The notes beneath the pieces were generated by a model that was not told the origin of the DNA, did no database searches, and saw nothing but the letters and a program-made list of their open reading frames with translations. From assembly GCA_021792365.1 (NCBI GenBank), contig JAJYUT010000003.1, positions 248,001 through 312,000 on the forward strand: 64,000 nt of DNA, in the 5' to 3' direction. Position numbers and translations under genes: made by a program. Origin of the DNA: Pseudomonadota bacterium (lineage in GTDB: Bacteria > Pseudomonadota > Alphaproteobacteria > Dongiales > Dongiaceae). This document shows, piece after piece, positions 39,792 through 49,864 of this stretch. Position 1 is the first letter of the stretch, and every line of letters starts with the position of its first letter.

Positions 39792-40955
39792 GTGCGCGCC
39801 AGGCCGGATCAGTCAAGCTCCCCCGCGCGCGGCCCGCACGGGCTGGATAGCGTGGCCTCTGGCGCCGCAACGAGTTCCATCGTCCATACCGAACCGCGAC
39901 GGCTGGTGCTGAGGGAGGCGATCGCCAGCCAATTCGCCGCCTTCAGCAAGGAGCAACTGGGCCGGCCGCTTCGCGGTGCGGTCCGCGGCGCCATCTACAG
40001 TGCGGACGGCAAGCTGCAGCCGCTGTCCCAGCGGCGCCCCGCCGGTTCGCCCGGCCCGCGCATCTGCATCGATCCACGGATGATCGAGGTCTCCGATCCC
40101 GCGATCGCCGGGGCCGAACGGGTCGGCGGCCGCACGCTCTATCTCGGCAATTTCATGAATCACTACGGGCACTTCCTCACGGAGTTCCTCTCCCGATTGT
40201 GGATTCTGGAGGAAGACGCCGGGTTCGACTGCTTCGTCGCCTATCCCTCCACCGCCAATCGCGGCCGCTACCTGCCGAAGGACTTCCACCGCGACTTGTG
40301 CGGACAGGTCGGATTGGATCTCGAGCGGCTCAAGATCTTGCACGCGCCGGCGCGGTTCGCGGAACTCGTGGTGCCGGAGCAGCTCTGGATCCTCAACACA
40401 CAGGTCAATGGGCGGCTGCGCGGCCTGTATGAGCGCATCGCGCAGGCGCATCGAAATGGCGATCCGGCAGGACGCGTCTTCCTGTCCCGGAGTCCCCGTG
40501 TCGACCAGCGCCTGGCAAACACATCGCAGATCGAACGCGTGTTCGCCGGGTTCGGGTTCTCCGTGGTCTATCCGGAGGAGCTGGCAATGTCCGACCAGCT
40601 CAGGCTCTACGCCAATTGCGAGATCCTGGCCGGTCTGTCCGGCAGCGGCATGCACAACGCGCTGTTCTGCCCGCCCGGCACGCCGGTCATCGAGGTCGGC
40701 GACCTGCGCGCCAGGCGGCATCCGCCATCCATGCAGCAGATGGCCAACCAGCTCGCACAGGTCAGATCGAGCTTCATGCGATATCGCGGCAGCGCCGATG
40801 GCCGCACCGATATCGAGGCGCTGGCCGCCAATCTGTCCGGCCTCCTGGGCGAGCGCCCGAGGCCTGAACGAGCGGTGTGGCTCAGCCTTCGTCAAGGCGC
40901 GCGGTGGCTCGCCAGGCCCGCCCTGCGCGTCTGGCGGCGGCATCGCCGCGGGTAG
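39792..40955 (+). CDS. Glycosyltransferase family 61-like protein (DUF563)
   Basis: A 387-aa protein with hallmarks of the DUF563/GT61 group: NFMNHYGHFLTEFLSRLWIL, VFLSRSPRVDQRLANTSQIERVF and the donor-site-like LSGSGMHNALFCPPGTPVIEV. The start is a GTG at 39792, 18 bases after greA, with a weak ribosome site. The C-terminus is very basic (RRHRRG). GT61-like enzymes transfer sugars to glycans or polysaccharides; no other sugar genes are near, so its acceptor is not predictable. Confidence 0.82.
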   Translation: MRARPDQSSSPARGPHGLDSVASGAATSSIVHTEPRRLVLREAIASQFAAFSKEQLGRPLRGAVRGAIYSADGKLQPLSQRRPAGSPGPRICIDPRMIEVSDPAIAGAERVGGRTLYLGNFMNHYGHFLTEFLSRLWILEEDAGFDCFVAYPSTANRGRYLPKDFHRDLCGQVGLDLERLKILHAPARFAELVVPEQLWILNTQVNGRLRGLYERIAQAHRNGDPAGRVFLSRSPRVDQRLANTSQIERVFAGFGFSVVYPEELAMSDQLRLYANCEILAGLSGSGMHNALFCPPGTPVIEVGDLRARRHPPSMQQMANQLAQVRSSFMRYRGSADGRTDIEALAANLSGLLGERPRPERAVWLSLRQGARWLARPALRVWRRHRRG

Positions 40956-40968
40956 ATCGTGGCCCGCT

Positions 40969-41601
40969 TTACGCCGGGCGCTTCGCAAGCGCGAGCGTGA
41001 CGCCGAGCGCGCACAGGATCCCGCCCGAGCCCTGCCGCATGCGGCGTATGATCCCTGGCCGCGCCGCCAGGCGATCGCGCACGGCCGAGGCCGCATAGGT
41101 CACCACCACGTCGGCCGCGGTGTTGAGCGTGACGGACACCGCGCCCAGCACGATGAACTGCAGCGCGACATTGCCGTCCGCCGGGACTACGAATTGCGGC
41201 AAGAAGGCCAGGAAGAACGCAGCGGTCTTGGGATTGAGCGCTTCGACGATCATGCCTTCCTTGAACGCGCGCGGCGCACCCATCGCCGGCCCACCGCCAA
41301 GCTCCGGCGCGGCTCCCGCATCGCGCCACGTCTTGACGCCGAGGTAGATGAGATAGGCCGCACCGACGATCTTCAGCGCGGCGAAGGCTTCGGCGCTCGC
41401 CATCACGATGGCTGAGACGCCGACCGCGCCGGCGACGATGTGAACGAGCCCGCCGAGACCCGTGCCGAAGCTGGAAGCCAGCCCCTCTCCGCGCCCGCCG
41501 GCGAGTGTGCGCGCCGCGACATAGAAGATACCCGGACCGGGCATCAACGCCAGCACGCCGGCCGCGGAGACGAAAAGAACGAAGTGCCAAGGATCGAACA
41601 T
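40969..41601 (-). CDS. LysE-family amino acid/metabolite exporter
   Basis: A 210-aa inner-membrane protein of the LysE/RhtB family. It starts with the typical helix FVSAAGVLALMPGPGIFYVAARTLAGGRGEG and continues with GLGGLVHIVAGAVGVSAIV and LNPKTAAFFLAFLPQF; about six hydrophobic helices are present. It is convergent with the GT61 gene. An Lrp gene on the same strand lies 256 bases upstream and might control it, as LysE genes are often regulated by neighbouring amino-acid sensors. Confidence 0.92.
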   Translation of the reverse strand: MFDPWHFVLFVSAAGVLALMPGPGIFYVAARTLAGGRGEGLASSFGTGLGGLVHIVAGAVGVSAIVMASAEAFAALKIVGAAYLIYLGVKTWRDAGAAPELGGGPAMGAPRAFKEGMIVEALNPKTAAFFLAFLPQFVVPADGNVALQFIVLGAVSVTLNTAADVVVTYAASAVRDRLAARPGIIRRMRQGSGGILCALGVTLALAKRPA

Positions 41602-41857
41602 GCTGTCTCCTGTGGATTACTCCTCATGCGCGCGGCCGCCCTCCCTTGTGAATGCCCTCTCCGGTCGGGGCGAAGCCAGCGTGCTCCGCATGGATGTTGT
41701 GCGCCGAACCCGACGATACCGCATGGGCCCGGCGTGGCAATCAGATCATCGCCGCAGGTGCGTTCGCAACTGAGTGGAAGAGGTGGAAGCTGCGAGCGCC
41801 GCGATGCTGGCGCGGATCGCCGGGCTTGAAGCCAAAGCTGTCGGAACGCGAACCTGC

Positions 41858-42364
41858 CTAGGCGCGCGCCTGCCGGCGGGCGGGCTTTTCGTCGAGATCG
41901 ATCGGCACCCCCGGCTCGTGCTTGCTGCACCGGATGGCGAGCGCCGATTTGACATGGCTGACGTTGGCGGCGGGCGTCAGCTGGGTGGTCAGGAAGCGCT
42001 GATAGTCGTCCCAGTCATGCGCCACGACCTTCAGGATGAAATCCGTCTCGCCCGCCAGCATGTGGCACTCGCGTACGTGGGGCCAGGATCGGACCAGGTC
42101 CTCGAACGCCTTGAGGTCGGTTTCCGCCTGGCTCACCAGCCCCACATGGGCGAAGACGGTGACGCCGAATCCCATCGCCTCGGCATTGATCTCGGCGTGA
42201 TAGCCCTTTATGAACCCCGCCTGCTCCAGCGCGCGCACCCGGCGCAGGCAGGGCGGTGCGGAAATTCCAGCGCGTTCCGCCAGATCGACATTCGTCATCC
42301 GACCGTCGGCCTGCAGATCGGCCAGGATGCGGAGATCGATTCTGTCCAGTTTGGCGCGTCGCAT
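41858..42364 (-). CDS. Lrp/AsnC-family transcriptional regulator
   Basis: A 168-aa protein with N-terminal HTH (LDRIDLRILADLQADGRMTNVDLAERAGIS, then CLRRVRALEQAGFIKGY) and a C-terminal ligand-binding RAM domain (FGVTVFAHVGLVSQ through RECHMLAGETDFILKVVAHDW). It is slightly longer than usual because of a basic tail (KPARRQARA). It is divergent from trxB. It probably senses an amino acid and may control the LysE exporter downstream. Confidence 0.93.
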   Translation of the reverse strand: MRRAKLDRIDLRILADLQADGRMTNVDLAERAGISAPPCLRRVRALEQAGFIKGYHAEINAEAMGFGVTVFAHVGLVSQAETDLKAFEDLVRSWPHVRECHMLAGETDFILKVVAHDWDDYQRFLTTQLTPAANVSHVKSALAIRCSKHEPGVPIDLDEKPARRQARA

Positions 42365-42396
42365 GACCGATCTCCCCGAACACCCGTGAAGCTTTT

Positions 42397-42409
42397 GTAA
42401 TTATATTAC
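42397..42409. promoter_or_regulatory. Candidate Lrp autoregulatory site
   Basis: An AT-rich dyad GTAAT-TAT-ATTAC lies 33 bases ahead of the Lrp start codon, in a gap that is otherwise GC-rich. AT-rich dyads of this kind fit Lrp-family binding sites, and the site could also act on the divergent trxB gene. Confidence 0.45.
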
Positions 42410-42554
42410 CCGCCGAGTGTTTTTTCGCCAAGCGATTCCATGCGCGCGAAGAGCCGCCACGGCCGCCATGTGGTGCGGGCATTAACTTGTGTAAGGTCGC
42501 ACCCCACCTTATGTTGGAGACTTGCTTCTAACGCATAGCTTCGGATTCGCGCCA

Positions 42555-43553
42555 ATGCCCACCGCTGCGCCCCAGAATGCCCCCCAAAGGGAGCTCCACA
42601 CCAAGGTCCTGATCATCGGGTCCGGCCCGGCCGGCTACACCGCCGCCATCTATGCCGCCCGCGCAAACCTCAAGCCCATCCTGGTTCAGGGCATGTCTCC
42701 CGGCGGCCAGATGACCATCACCACCGATGTGGAGAACTATCCCGGCTTCGCCGACGTCATCCAGGGTCCCTGGCTGATGGAACAGATGGAGGCCCAGGCC
42801 CGCCATGTCGGGACGGAGCTCGTCTTCGATACGATCGTCGACGTCGACCTCTCCCGTCGGCCGTTTCGGGCGGTGGGCGATTCCGGCGACGTCTATCTGG
42901 GCGAGACACTGATCATCTGCACCGGCGCCCAGGCGCGCTGGCTCGGCCTGCCCTCGGAGAAGAAGTTCCAGGGCTTCGGCGTGTCCGCCTGCGCCACCTG
43001 CGACGGGTTCTTTTTCCGCGAGAAAGAGGTGGCGATCGTCGGCGGCGGCAACACCGCGGTCGAGGAGGCGATCTACCTGACGCAGCACGCGACCAAGGTG
43101 ACGCTCATCCACCGCCGCGACACCCTGCGGGCCGAGCGCATCATGCAGGAGCGGCTGTTCGCCAATCCCAAGATCGAAGTGATCTGGGACAGCATGGTGG
43201 AGGAAGTGCTGGGCGGCGGGGATCCGGAGGCGGTGACGGGCGTCCGCATCCGCAACCTGAAGACCGGCGGGACGCGCGATCTTGCGGTCGACGGCCTGTT
43301 CGTCGCGATCGGCCACGATCCGGCGACCCAGCTCTTCAAGGGCAAGCTGCAGCTGGACAATGAGGGCTACATCATCACCCAGCCCGACAGCACCGCGACC
43401 GCCATCCCTGGCGTGTTCGCCGCCGGCGACGTGAAGGACAAGGTGTTCCGCCAGGCGGTCACGGCCGCCGGCATGGGCTGCATGGCGGCCCTGGAGGCCG
43501 ACAAGTTCCTGGTGAAGAACGAGCGCCATTCCTCCGCTGCGGCGGCCGAATAA
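42555..43553 (+). CDS. trxB: Thioredoxin reductase
   Basis: A 332-aa NADPH-dependent flavoprotein. It has the FAD motif VLIIGSGPAGYTAAIYAARA, the redox-active CATC (residues 146-149 from this start) and the NADPH motif VAIVGGGNTAVEEA, with the GVFAAGDVKDKVFRQAV end segment. The ATG at 42555 is chosen; a TTG at 42522 in the track would add 11 residues but its ribosome site is too close. It keeps thioredoxin reduced in the cytoplasm. A LysR gene follows 21 bases later. Confidence 0.97.
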   Translation: MPTAAPQNAPQRELHTKVLIIGSGPAGYTAAIYAARANLKPILVQGMSPGGQMTITTDVENYPGFADVIQGPWLMEQMEAQARHVGTELVFDTIVDVDLSRRPFRAVGDSGDVYLGETLIICTGAQARWLGLPSEKKFQGFGVSACATCDGFFFREKEVAIVGGGNTAVEEAIYLTQHATKVTLIHRRDTLRAERIMQERLFANPKIEVIWDSMVEEVLGGGDPEAVTGVRIRNLKTGGTRDLAVDGLFVAIGHDPATQLFKGKLQLDNEGYIITQPDSTATAIPGVFAAGDVKDKVFRQAVTAAGMGCMAALEADKFLVKNERHSSAAAAE

Positions 43554-43574
43554 CATGAGCTTCGCGGCGGCGAC

Positions 43575-44477
43575 ATGATGGATTGGGACAAGCTGAGGAT
43601 ATTTCATGCGGTCGCCGAGGCGGGCAGTTTCACCCACGCAGGCGAGACGCTGAACCTCAGCCAATCGGCCGTCTCGCGCCAGATCAGCTCGCTCGAGGAG
43701 AGCCTCAACGTCTCGCTGTTCCACCGCCATGCACGCGGGCTCATCCTGACCGAGCAGGGCGAATTGCTCTACCGCACCTCGCACGAGGTGTTCTCGAAGC
43801 TTGCCATGGCCGAGGCGCAGCTCGCCGAGAGCAAGGACCGTCCCAAGGGTCAGCTCAAGGTGACGGCGACCCAGGCTTTCGGCTCGTTCTGGCTGACGCC
43901 GGTGCTGGGCGAGTTCATCGACCACTATCCGGACGTCCAGGTCGACCTGGTGCTGGAGGACCGCGAGCTCGACCTCTCCATGCGCGAGGCCGACGTCGCC
44001 ATCCGCATGCAACCGCCGCGTCAGCCGGAGCTGATCCAGCGCCATCTGATGACGGTGCATCTCGGCTGCTATGCCTCGCCGAGCTATATCAAGCGCCACA
44101 GCATCCCCAAGACGCCGGAGGAACTCGATAACCACCGCATCATCGTCTATGGCGAGGACACCACCAAGCCGCCGGTGCAGAACATCGATTGGCTGCTACG
44201 CGCCGGCACCCGGAAGGACCACCAGCGCAAGCCCATCCTGCGCGTCAACAGCAGCTACGCCATCCTGCGCGCCGTGCAGAGCGGCCTCGGCCTGGCCTCG
44301 CTGCCGGAGTTCATGATGCTCGAAGCCTCGGCCCTGGTGCGCGTGCTGCCGGAGTTGCAGGGCCCGCGGATCGACGCCTACTTCGTCTATCCGGAAGAGC
44401 TCAGGAATTCGAAGCGCATCCAGGTCTTCCGCGACTTCCTGCTGCGCAAGGTCGCCGAAAGCAAGATGACGACCTAG
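43575..44477 (+). CDS. LysR-family transcriptional regulator
   Basis: A 300-aa LysR protein with HTH at about residues 17-45 (SFTHAGETLNLSQSAVSRQISSLEESL) and a full effector domain (GQLKVTATQAFGSFWLTPVL through GLGLASLPEFMMLE). The gene begins 21 bases after trxB on the same strand, so co-transcription is likely. The second codon is also ATG and could be the start. The effector is unknown; a link to redox balance is only suggested by context. Confidence 0.92.
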   Translation: MMDWDKLRIFHAVAEAGSFTHAGETLNLSQSAVSRQISSLEESLNVSLFHRHARGLILTEQGELLYRTSHEVFSKLAMAEAQLAESKDRPKGQLKVTATQAFGSFWLTPVLGEFIDHYPDVQVDLVLEDRELDLSMREADVAIRMQPPRQPELIQRHLMTVHLGCYASPSYIKRHSIPKTPEELDNHRIIVYGEDTTKPPVQNIDWLLRAGTRKDHQRKPILRVNSSYAILRAVQSGLGLASLPEFMMLEASALVRVLPELQGPRIDAYFVYPEELRNSKRIQVFRDFLLRKVAESKMTT

Positions 44478-44484
44478 AGCCGGC

Positions 44485-44742
44485 TCAGCGCCGCTCGCGC
44501 ATGGCCTCGGCAATCTCGCGGGCGCGGGCGTCCTGCTTGGCGGCGTTGATCGCCAGGACCGCGTGGATGACCGCGATGGCCCAGATCGCCAGGAACAGGC
44601 CCAGCGTGATGAAGGGCAGGATGGCGAAGATGAAGCTCACGAACGCGAACAGGCAGATCAGCAGATTGAAGATCGCCTGGAAGATCTTCCCATAAATCAG
44701 CAGCGCCAGCGGGGGCAGAAAGATCGCAACCAGATAGATCAT
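44485..44742 (-). CDS. Small hydrophobic membrane protein (YqaE/Pmp3-like N-terminus)
   Basis: An 85-aa protein. The ATG at 44742 follows aggagcg; the tracked 129-aa form adds a non-conserved N-terminus. The first 30 residues (YLVAIFLPPLALLIYGKIFQ) resemble the Pmp3/YqaE stress-linked membrane peptides; further hydrophobic segments follow and a charged tail ends it (ARAREIAEAMRERR). It probably spans the inner membrane two or three times. Function unknown. Confidence 0.8.
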   Translation of the reverse strand: MIYLVAIFLPPLALLIYGKIFQAIFNLLICLFAFVSFIFAILPFITLGLFLAIWAIAVIHAVLAINAAKQDARAREIAEAMRERR

Positions 44743-44989
44743 CGGGCGCTCCTGAGCCTGTCCTATGGTCGAGTCGTGGTTAATTCTTACACAATGGCGC
44801 GCCGCGCCGCACGAGAGCAACGCTGCCGATTCGCCGGAGTCGCCGACGATCCGCCGGATTCTACACCTCGACACACGACTGTTGGTCGCCCCTTAAACGA
44901 CTGAACAGAAACCATAAAACAGCTATGCAGCATGCGCATGCTTCATATGTGCATTTTTGGCTAGTCGTCGAGTCGGTTCGTTCCTTATT

Positions 44990-45182
44990 GTGTCACTGTG
45001 TTGGTCAGCAACACTGTTGCTAGTTTGCAACGGCGCTGATCCGAAAAGTTTCGGAGCCTTGACGGCTCGAGTCAGAATACCTAGGTGCAACGCTTAGGTA
45101 TGAGGGTCTTCGGATCCTACGTCTCCCAGACGTAAAGCCTCCCTGTTTAACTTGCCGGGTCTTCGGACCCGGCAATTTTTTT
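44990..45182 (+). ncRNA. Candidate structured small RNA with intrinsic terminator
   Basis: A protein-free stretch on the plus strand holds a run of perfect or near-perfect hairpins: AGCAAC/GTTGCT (45007-45021), TCCGAAA/TTTCGGA (45040-45055), TGAC/GTCA (45060-45074), ATACCTA/TAGGTAT (45077-45101), a UUCG-type loop AGGGTC/GATCCT (45103-45118), TACGTCT/AGACGTA with loop CCC (45118-45134), and the terminator stem. Single-stranded CCTCCC and the CCC loop could pair with ribosome sites. No plus-strand gene lies close upstream, so the terminator must end a non-coding transcript. The 5' end is an estimate. Confidence 0.65.
45152..45182 (+). terminator. Strong intrinsic terminator (UUCG hairpin and seven T)
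   Basis: A perfect 10-bp stem TTGCCGGGTC/GACCCGGCAA closed by a TTCG tetraloop and followed by TTTTTTT. It is oriented on the plus strand only; the minus strand has no T-run, so it does not serve the gene at 45186-45449. Confidence 0.9.
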
Positions 45183-45185
45183 GCC

Positions 45186-45449
45186 TTACTGGATCCCGAT
45201 CGAATTGAAGAACCGCACCACGCGGGCGAGCGCGTCGGTCACCTCGGGCGAATGGGTGATGTCGTCGAGCGCGGCGGTCGAGGATTTCATGGCCGCCGTA
45301 TCCGGCTTGGGCGCCTGCACCTCCTGCTCCAGGGCGGAGATGTGGTCCATGATGTCGCTGAGCTCGTCCTCGGAAAAGCCGGCCTCCCGCACCTCCTTGC
45401 GGAAGCGCTCCAGCGCCATGATGGCTTTCTCGCGATGGTCTTCCTTCAT
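45186..45449 (-). CDS. Conserved-looking small hypothetical protein
   Basis: An 87-aa mostly helical, acidic protein (MKEDHREKAIMALERFRKEV, then DELSDIMDHISALEQEVQAP). The ATG at 45449 is preceded by ggag nine bases away; the tracked 133-aa form starts in low-complexity DNA. Its stop lies 4 bases past the end of the small-RNA terminator. I do not recognise a family. The C-terminal SPEVTDALARVVRFFNSIGIQ looks like an amphipathic helix. Confidence 0.65.
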   Translation of the reverse strand: MKEDHREKAIMALERFRKEVREAGFSEDELSDIMDHISALEQEVQAPKPDTAAMKSSTAALDDITHSPEVTDALARVVRFFNSIGIQ

Positions 45450-45892
45450 GAGCAAGAACTCCGCACGCTGAAAGGGATGCCAGTCTACACCGGATTTGTG
45501 GGCCGCAAGAGCGGCCTTCAAGCTGGGCGCCCGCCCGCCGCCATCCTGTGGCACGCACCGGCTGCGACCCCGACGGTCCACGCACATGGACCAGGCCCGT
45601 CATCCGTGGGCGAGGACGACGCACCGACCCGCATTCGCATCGGATCGCATCGCGATGTGGCGCGTCGCCTCGCTCCGGCCGGTGAGCGGGACCTCTTCCT
45701 CGGAGAGCTGGCGAAGAACGGCTCCGCGGAATCAGCCCGGCGCCGCGCAGATCCATCGCGGCGCCCGGCCACGCTTCATGGCGCAGCCGCCGCTGTTCCC
45801 GGCCGAGCCCTTCCGCCTCGAGCGTCCGAACGACGCCTATTCCCCGGTCGAGCAGGCGATCCGGGAGGCGCTGCCAGGGTCACATGAGGGGG
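45450..45892. other. 443-base gap between the small hypothetical gene and msrP
   Basis: No gene is assigned. A 40-codon plus-strand frame ending at 45900 (MAQPPLFPAEPFRLERPNDAY...) looks protein-like but has no visible ribosome site or family. The msrQ partner gene, often found next to msrP, is not here. Confidence 0.4.
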
Positions 45893-46879
45893 TCACATGA
45901 ACAGCTTTTCGCCCTGCAGGTTGGCGTAGAGCGGCGCCACGAAATCGGCGTAGCCGTTGTAGAGCAGGGTCGGGCGCGGCTCATCGTTGCCGAGCATCCG
46001 CTCCGTGGCCTGGCTCCAGCGCGGATGCGGCACCTCCGGGTTGACGTTGGCCCAGAAGCCGTATTCCGAAGACTGCAGCGCCTGCCAGAAATTCACCGGC
46101 CGCTCATCCGTAAAGGTGATCTTCACCAGCGCCTTGCCTGACTTGAAGCCGTATTTCCACGGCAGGGCGATGCGAAGCGGCGCACCGTTCTGCTTCGGCG
46201 CCGGCTTTCCGTACATCCCGGTCACCATGAAGGCGAGGTCGTTCATCGCCTCCTCGACGGTCAGGCCCTCGATATAGGGCCAGGGGTAGAACGGCGACTT
46301 CTGTTCGCCCGCGACCTCAGGATTCATGAAGGTCTCGAGCCGCAGGTATTTCGCCTCCGCCTTCGGTTCCGCCAGCTTCACCAGTTCCTTCAGCGCGAAG
46401 CCGCTCCACGGCACGGCCATCGACCAGGTCTCGACGCAGCGATGACGATAGAGCCGCTCTTCCAGCGGCATCTTCTTCATCAGGTCGTCGATCCCGATCT
46501 GCATCGGCTTGGCGACCAGGCCGTCGATCGTCAGCGTCCAGGGCCGGATCGGCAGGGCTTGCGCCTCATCGACCAGGCGCTTGCCCGAACTGAACTCGTA
46601 GTAATTGTTGTAGGTCGCGGCCCATTGCTCGTCCGTGATGTCGCGGTCGAGCGTGTAGGTTTCGTTGCGCTTGAACGGGTAGAGCGACGCCGATGGATCG
46701 GGCGCTGCACTGGCTTCGGCCTGCGCCTGCGCCTCCTGCTTCTGGTCGCAGGCCGACAGGATGGTCATGGCGCCGATCGCAGCGCCCGTCGTCAGAAACT
46801 TGCGCCGGTTGAAAAACACGTGCTCCGGCGTGGCGAGGCTCTCCGGAATTTCCCAACCGCGCTTCACCTTGATGAACAT
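45893..46879 (-). CDS. msrP: Protein-methionine-sulfoxide reductase catalytic subunit MsrP (YedY)
   Basis: A 328-aa molybdopterin enzyme that repairs oxidised methionines in the periplasm. The N-terminus has a twin-arginine signal (NRRKFLTTGAAIGAMTILSAC) and the molybdenum-ligand cysteine is in HRCVETWSMAVPWSGF. Other family segments include NGAPLRIALPWKYGFKSGK. The ATG at 46879 follows gaggagag. MsrP usually works with the heme membrane protein MsrQ; no msrQ is in this window. The dps gene upstream on the same strand is separated by a terminator. Confidence 0.95.
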   Translation of the reverse strand: MFIKVKRGWEIPESLATPEHVFFNRRKFLTTGAAIGAMTILSACDQKQEAQAQAEASAAPDPSASLYPFKRNETYTLDRDITDEQWAATYNNYYEFSSGKRLVDEAQALPIRPWTLTIDGLVAKPMQIGIDDLMKKMPLEERLYRHRCVETWSMAVPWSGFALKELVKLAEPKAEAKYLRLETFMNPEVAGEQKSPFYPWPYIEGLTVEEAMNDLAFMVTGMYGKPAPKQNGAPLRIALPWKYGFKSGKALVKITFTDERPVNFWQALQSSEYGFWANVNPEVPHPRWSQATERMLGNDEPRPTLLYNGYADFVAPLYANLQGEKLFM

Positions 46880-46915
46880 GAGGAATCTCTCCTCGAACAG
46901 AGGGCTCGCAGCTGG

Positions 46916-46943
46916 AAAAACAATGGGCGGCCAGGCCGCCCAT
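46916..46943 (-). terminator. Intrinsic terminator after dps
   Basis: On the minus strand, ATGGGCGGCC and GGCCGCCCAT form a perfect inverted repeat around one base, followed by TG and TTTTT. It ends the dps transcript ahead of msrP. Confidence 0.8.
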
Positions 46944-46972
46944 CGCAAGTCACATTGGATTGACTGAAAGAG

Positions 46973-47443
46973 CTACTTGCTGAGCAGCGCGCGCAGCATC
47001 CATGCCGTCTTTTCATGGATCTGCAGCCGCTGGGTCAGCAGGTCCGCGGTGGGCTCGTCACTCGCCTTCTCCGCCGCCGGGAATACCGCGCGGGCCGTGC
47101 GGGCAACCGCTTCCTGCCCATCCACCAGCTGCCGGATCATCTCCTCGGCCTTCGGCACGCCGGTTTCCTCCTTGATGGAGGAGAGCTTGGCATAGGCCGC
47201 GTAGGAGCCCGGTGCCGGATGGCCGAGGGCGCGGATGCGCTCGGCAATCGCGTCTACCGCCAGGGCAAGCTCGTTATACTGCTGCTCGAACATCAGGTGC
47301 AGCGTGTTGAACATCGGCCCTTCCACGTTCCAGTGGAAGTTATGGGTCTTGAGATACAGGGTGTAGGTGTCGGCCAGCAGCTTGCTGAGGCCATCCGCGA
47401 TGGTTTTCCGGTCTTTCTTGGAAATGCCGATGTCGATGTCCAT
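46973..47443 (-). CDS. dps: Dps-family DNA-protecting ferritin-like protein
   Basis: A 156-aa four-helix ferritin-like protein. The ferroxidase-site motifs are [25 protein letters not shown] and the helix [20 protein letters not shown]. Dps proteins form dodecamers that store iron and shield DNA from peroxide. The N-terminus is short and lacks an obvious DNA-binding lysine tail. Its neighbour msrP also serves oxidative-damage repair. Confidence 0.93.
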   Translation of the reverse strand: MDIDIGISKKDRKTIADGLSKLLADTYTLYLKTHNFHWNVEGPMFNTLHLMFEQQYNELALAVDAIAERIRALGHPAPGSYAAYAKLSSIKEETGVPKAEEMIRQLVDGQEAVARTARAVFPAAEKASDEPTADLLTQRLQIHEKTAWMLRALLSK

Positions 47444-47557
47444 GGATTTTCACCTGTCAGAACCTTGGAGGGAGAGCGCTATTATTGCGCGCGCTCCGCG
47501 TAGCCAGCAAGCGATTTAGAACTGTTACAAGGAACGCGCGACGGCCGCCGCGGCTTG

Positions 47558-48868
<1,311 letters not shown>

Positions 48869-48887
48869 TTACATTCAGGCTGCGACA

Positions 48888-49775
48888 TCAAGCACTCCGC
48901 CAGGCCGCGAAAACGCTGACCGCGACGCCCGCCGCCACCGCCCAGGTGCTCCAGCCGACCGGCTCGCCCAGCAGCAGGGCTGCCAGGCCAAGCCCGGCGA
49001 AACTTTGGAGCAGTTGCAACTGCCCGACCCGGGCGGCACCGCCCGCGGCCAGGCCGCGATACCAGAACAGGAAGCCCACGAACATCGAGAACACCGAGAC
49101 GTAGGCGAACCCCGCCCACGCCGATGCCGGCGCAGCCATCAGATCGGCCGGCCACAAGGCGATCGTCGCGACCGCCGATACCGGCAGCGACAGAACCAGG
49201 GCCCAGGAAATGACGGCGAGGCTGCCGAGCCGACGGGTCAGCTTGCTGCCCACTGCATAGCCCATACCGCAGGTGACGATCGCAGCGAGCATCAGGAGAT
49301 CGGCCGCCTCGAACTCCAGCCCGCCGGAGAGCCAAGCATGTCCCGCCACCAGCGTCGAGCCGAGGACCGCAAACAGCCAGAACAAGGGACGGGGCCGATC
49401 CTGGCCGATCAGCGCGGCAAAGCCCGCCGTGGCCAAAGGCAACAGGCCGATAAACGGAATCGCGTGGCTCGATGGCACGAACCGCAGTGCCAGGGCGGAG
49501 AACAGCGGGAATCCCACGACAACGCCCAGCGCCGTCCAGATGAGGCCGCCCCAGTCGCCGCGCGACGGCAGCGGCGCACGCAGCGCCAGCAAGGCGCCCG
49601 CCGCCAGCACTCCCGCGATCAGCGCCCGCCCCGCCGTCAGGAACCACGGGTCCAGCGCCTCGACCGCCACGCGCGTTGCGGGCAGCGATGCAGAGAAGAT
49701 CAACATTCCCGCCATTCCATACCCCCAAGCGGCCCAGTCGCCGGGAGCCTCGTTGTGGGCGATGCTGATGGCCAT
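48888..49775 (-). CDS. EamA/DMT-family transporter
   Basis: A 295-aa inner-membrane protein with about ten hydrophobic helices and two EamA repeats (the first starts at MAGMLIFSASLPATRVAVEAL, the second near ADLLMLAAIVTCGMGYAVGSKL). The family exports metabolites and amino acids. It is divergent from a MocR-type regulator with a palindrome in the shared promoter, which suggests the regulator controls it. Confidence 0.92.
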   Translation of the reverse strand: MAISIAHNEAPGDWAAWGYGMAGMLIFSASLPATRVAVEALDPWFLTAGRALIAGVLAAGALLALRAPLPSRGDWGGLIWTALGVVVGFPLFSALALRFVPSSHAIPFIGLLPLATAGFAALIGQDRPRPLFWLFAVLGSTLVAGHAWLSGGLEFEAADLLMLAAIVTCGMGYAVGSKLTRRLGSLAVISWALVLSLPVSAVATIALWPADLMAAPASAWAGFAYVSVFSMFVGFLFWYRGLAAGGAARVGQLQLLQSFAGLGLAALLLGEPVGWSTWAVAAGVAVSVFAAWRSA

Positions 49776-49864
49776 TTCTCGCTCCGTCGGTTCCGCGCGG
49801 AAGGGAGTTCTTGCGGGTTCCGCCTCGCCAACCCAGAGACAGATGCCTTACAATCTAAGAAACT

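Noticed and set aside
41774-42400. 208-aa plus-strand ORF over the Lrp gene
   Set aside because: Its first codons look plausible (EVEAASAAMLARIAGLEAK), but most of it is antisense to the clear Lrp frame.
45496-45900. 134-aa plus-strand ORF before msrP
   Set aside because: Only its last 40 codons look protein-like; no ribosome site and no family, so not called as a gene.
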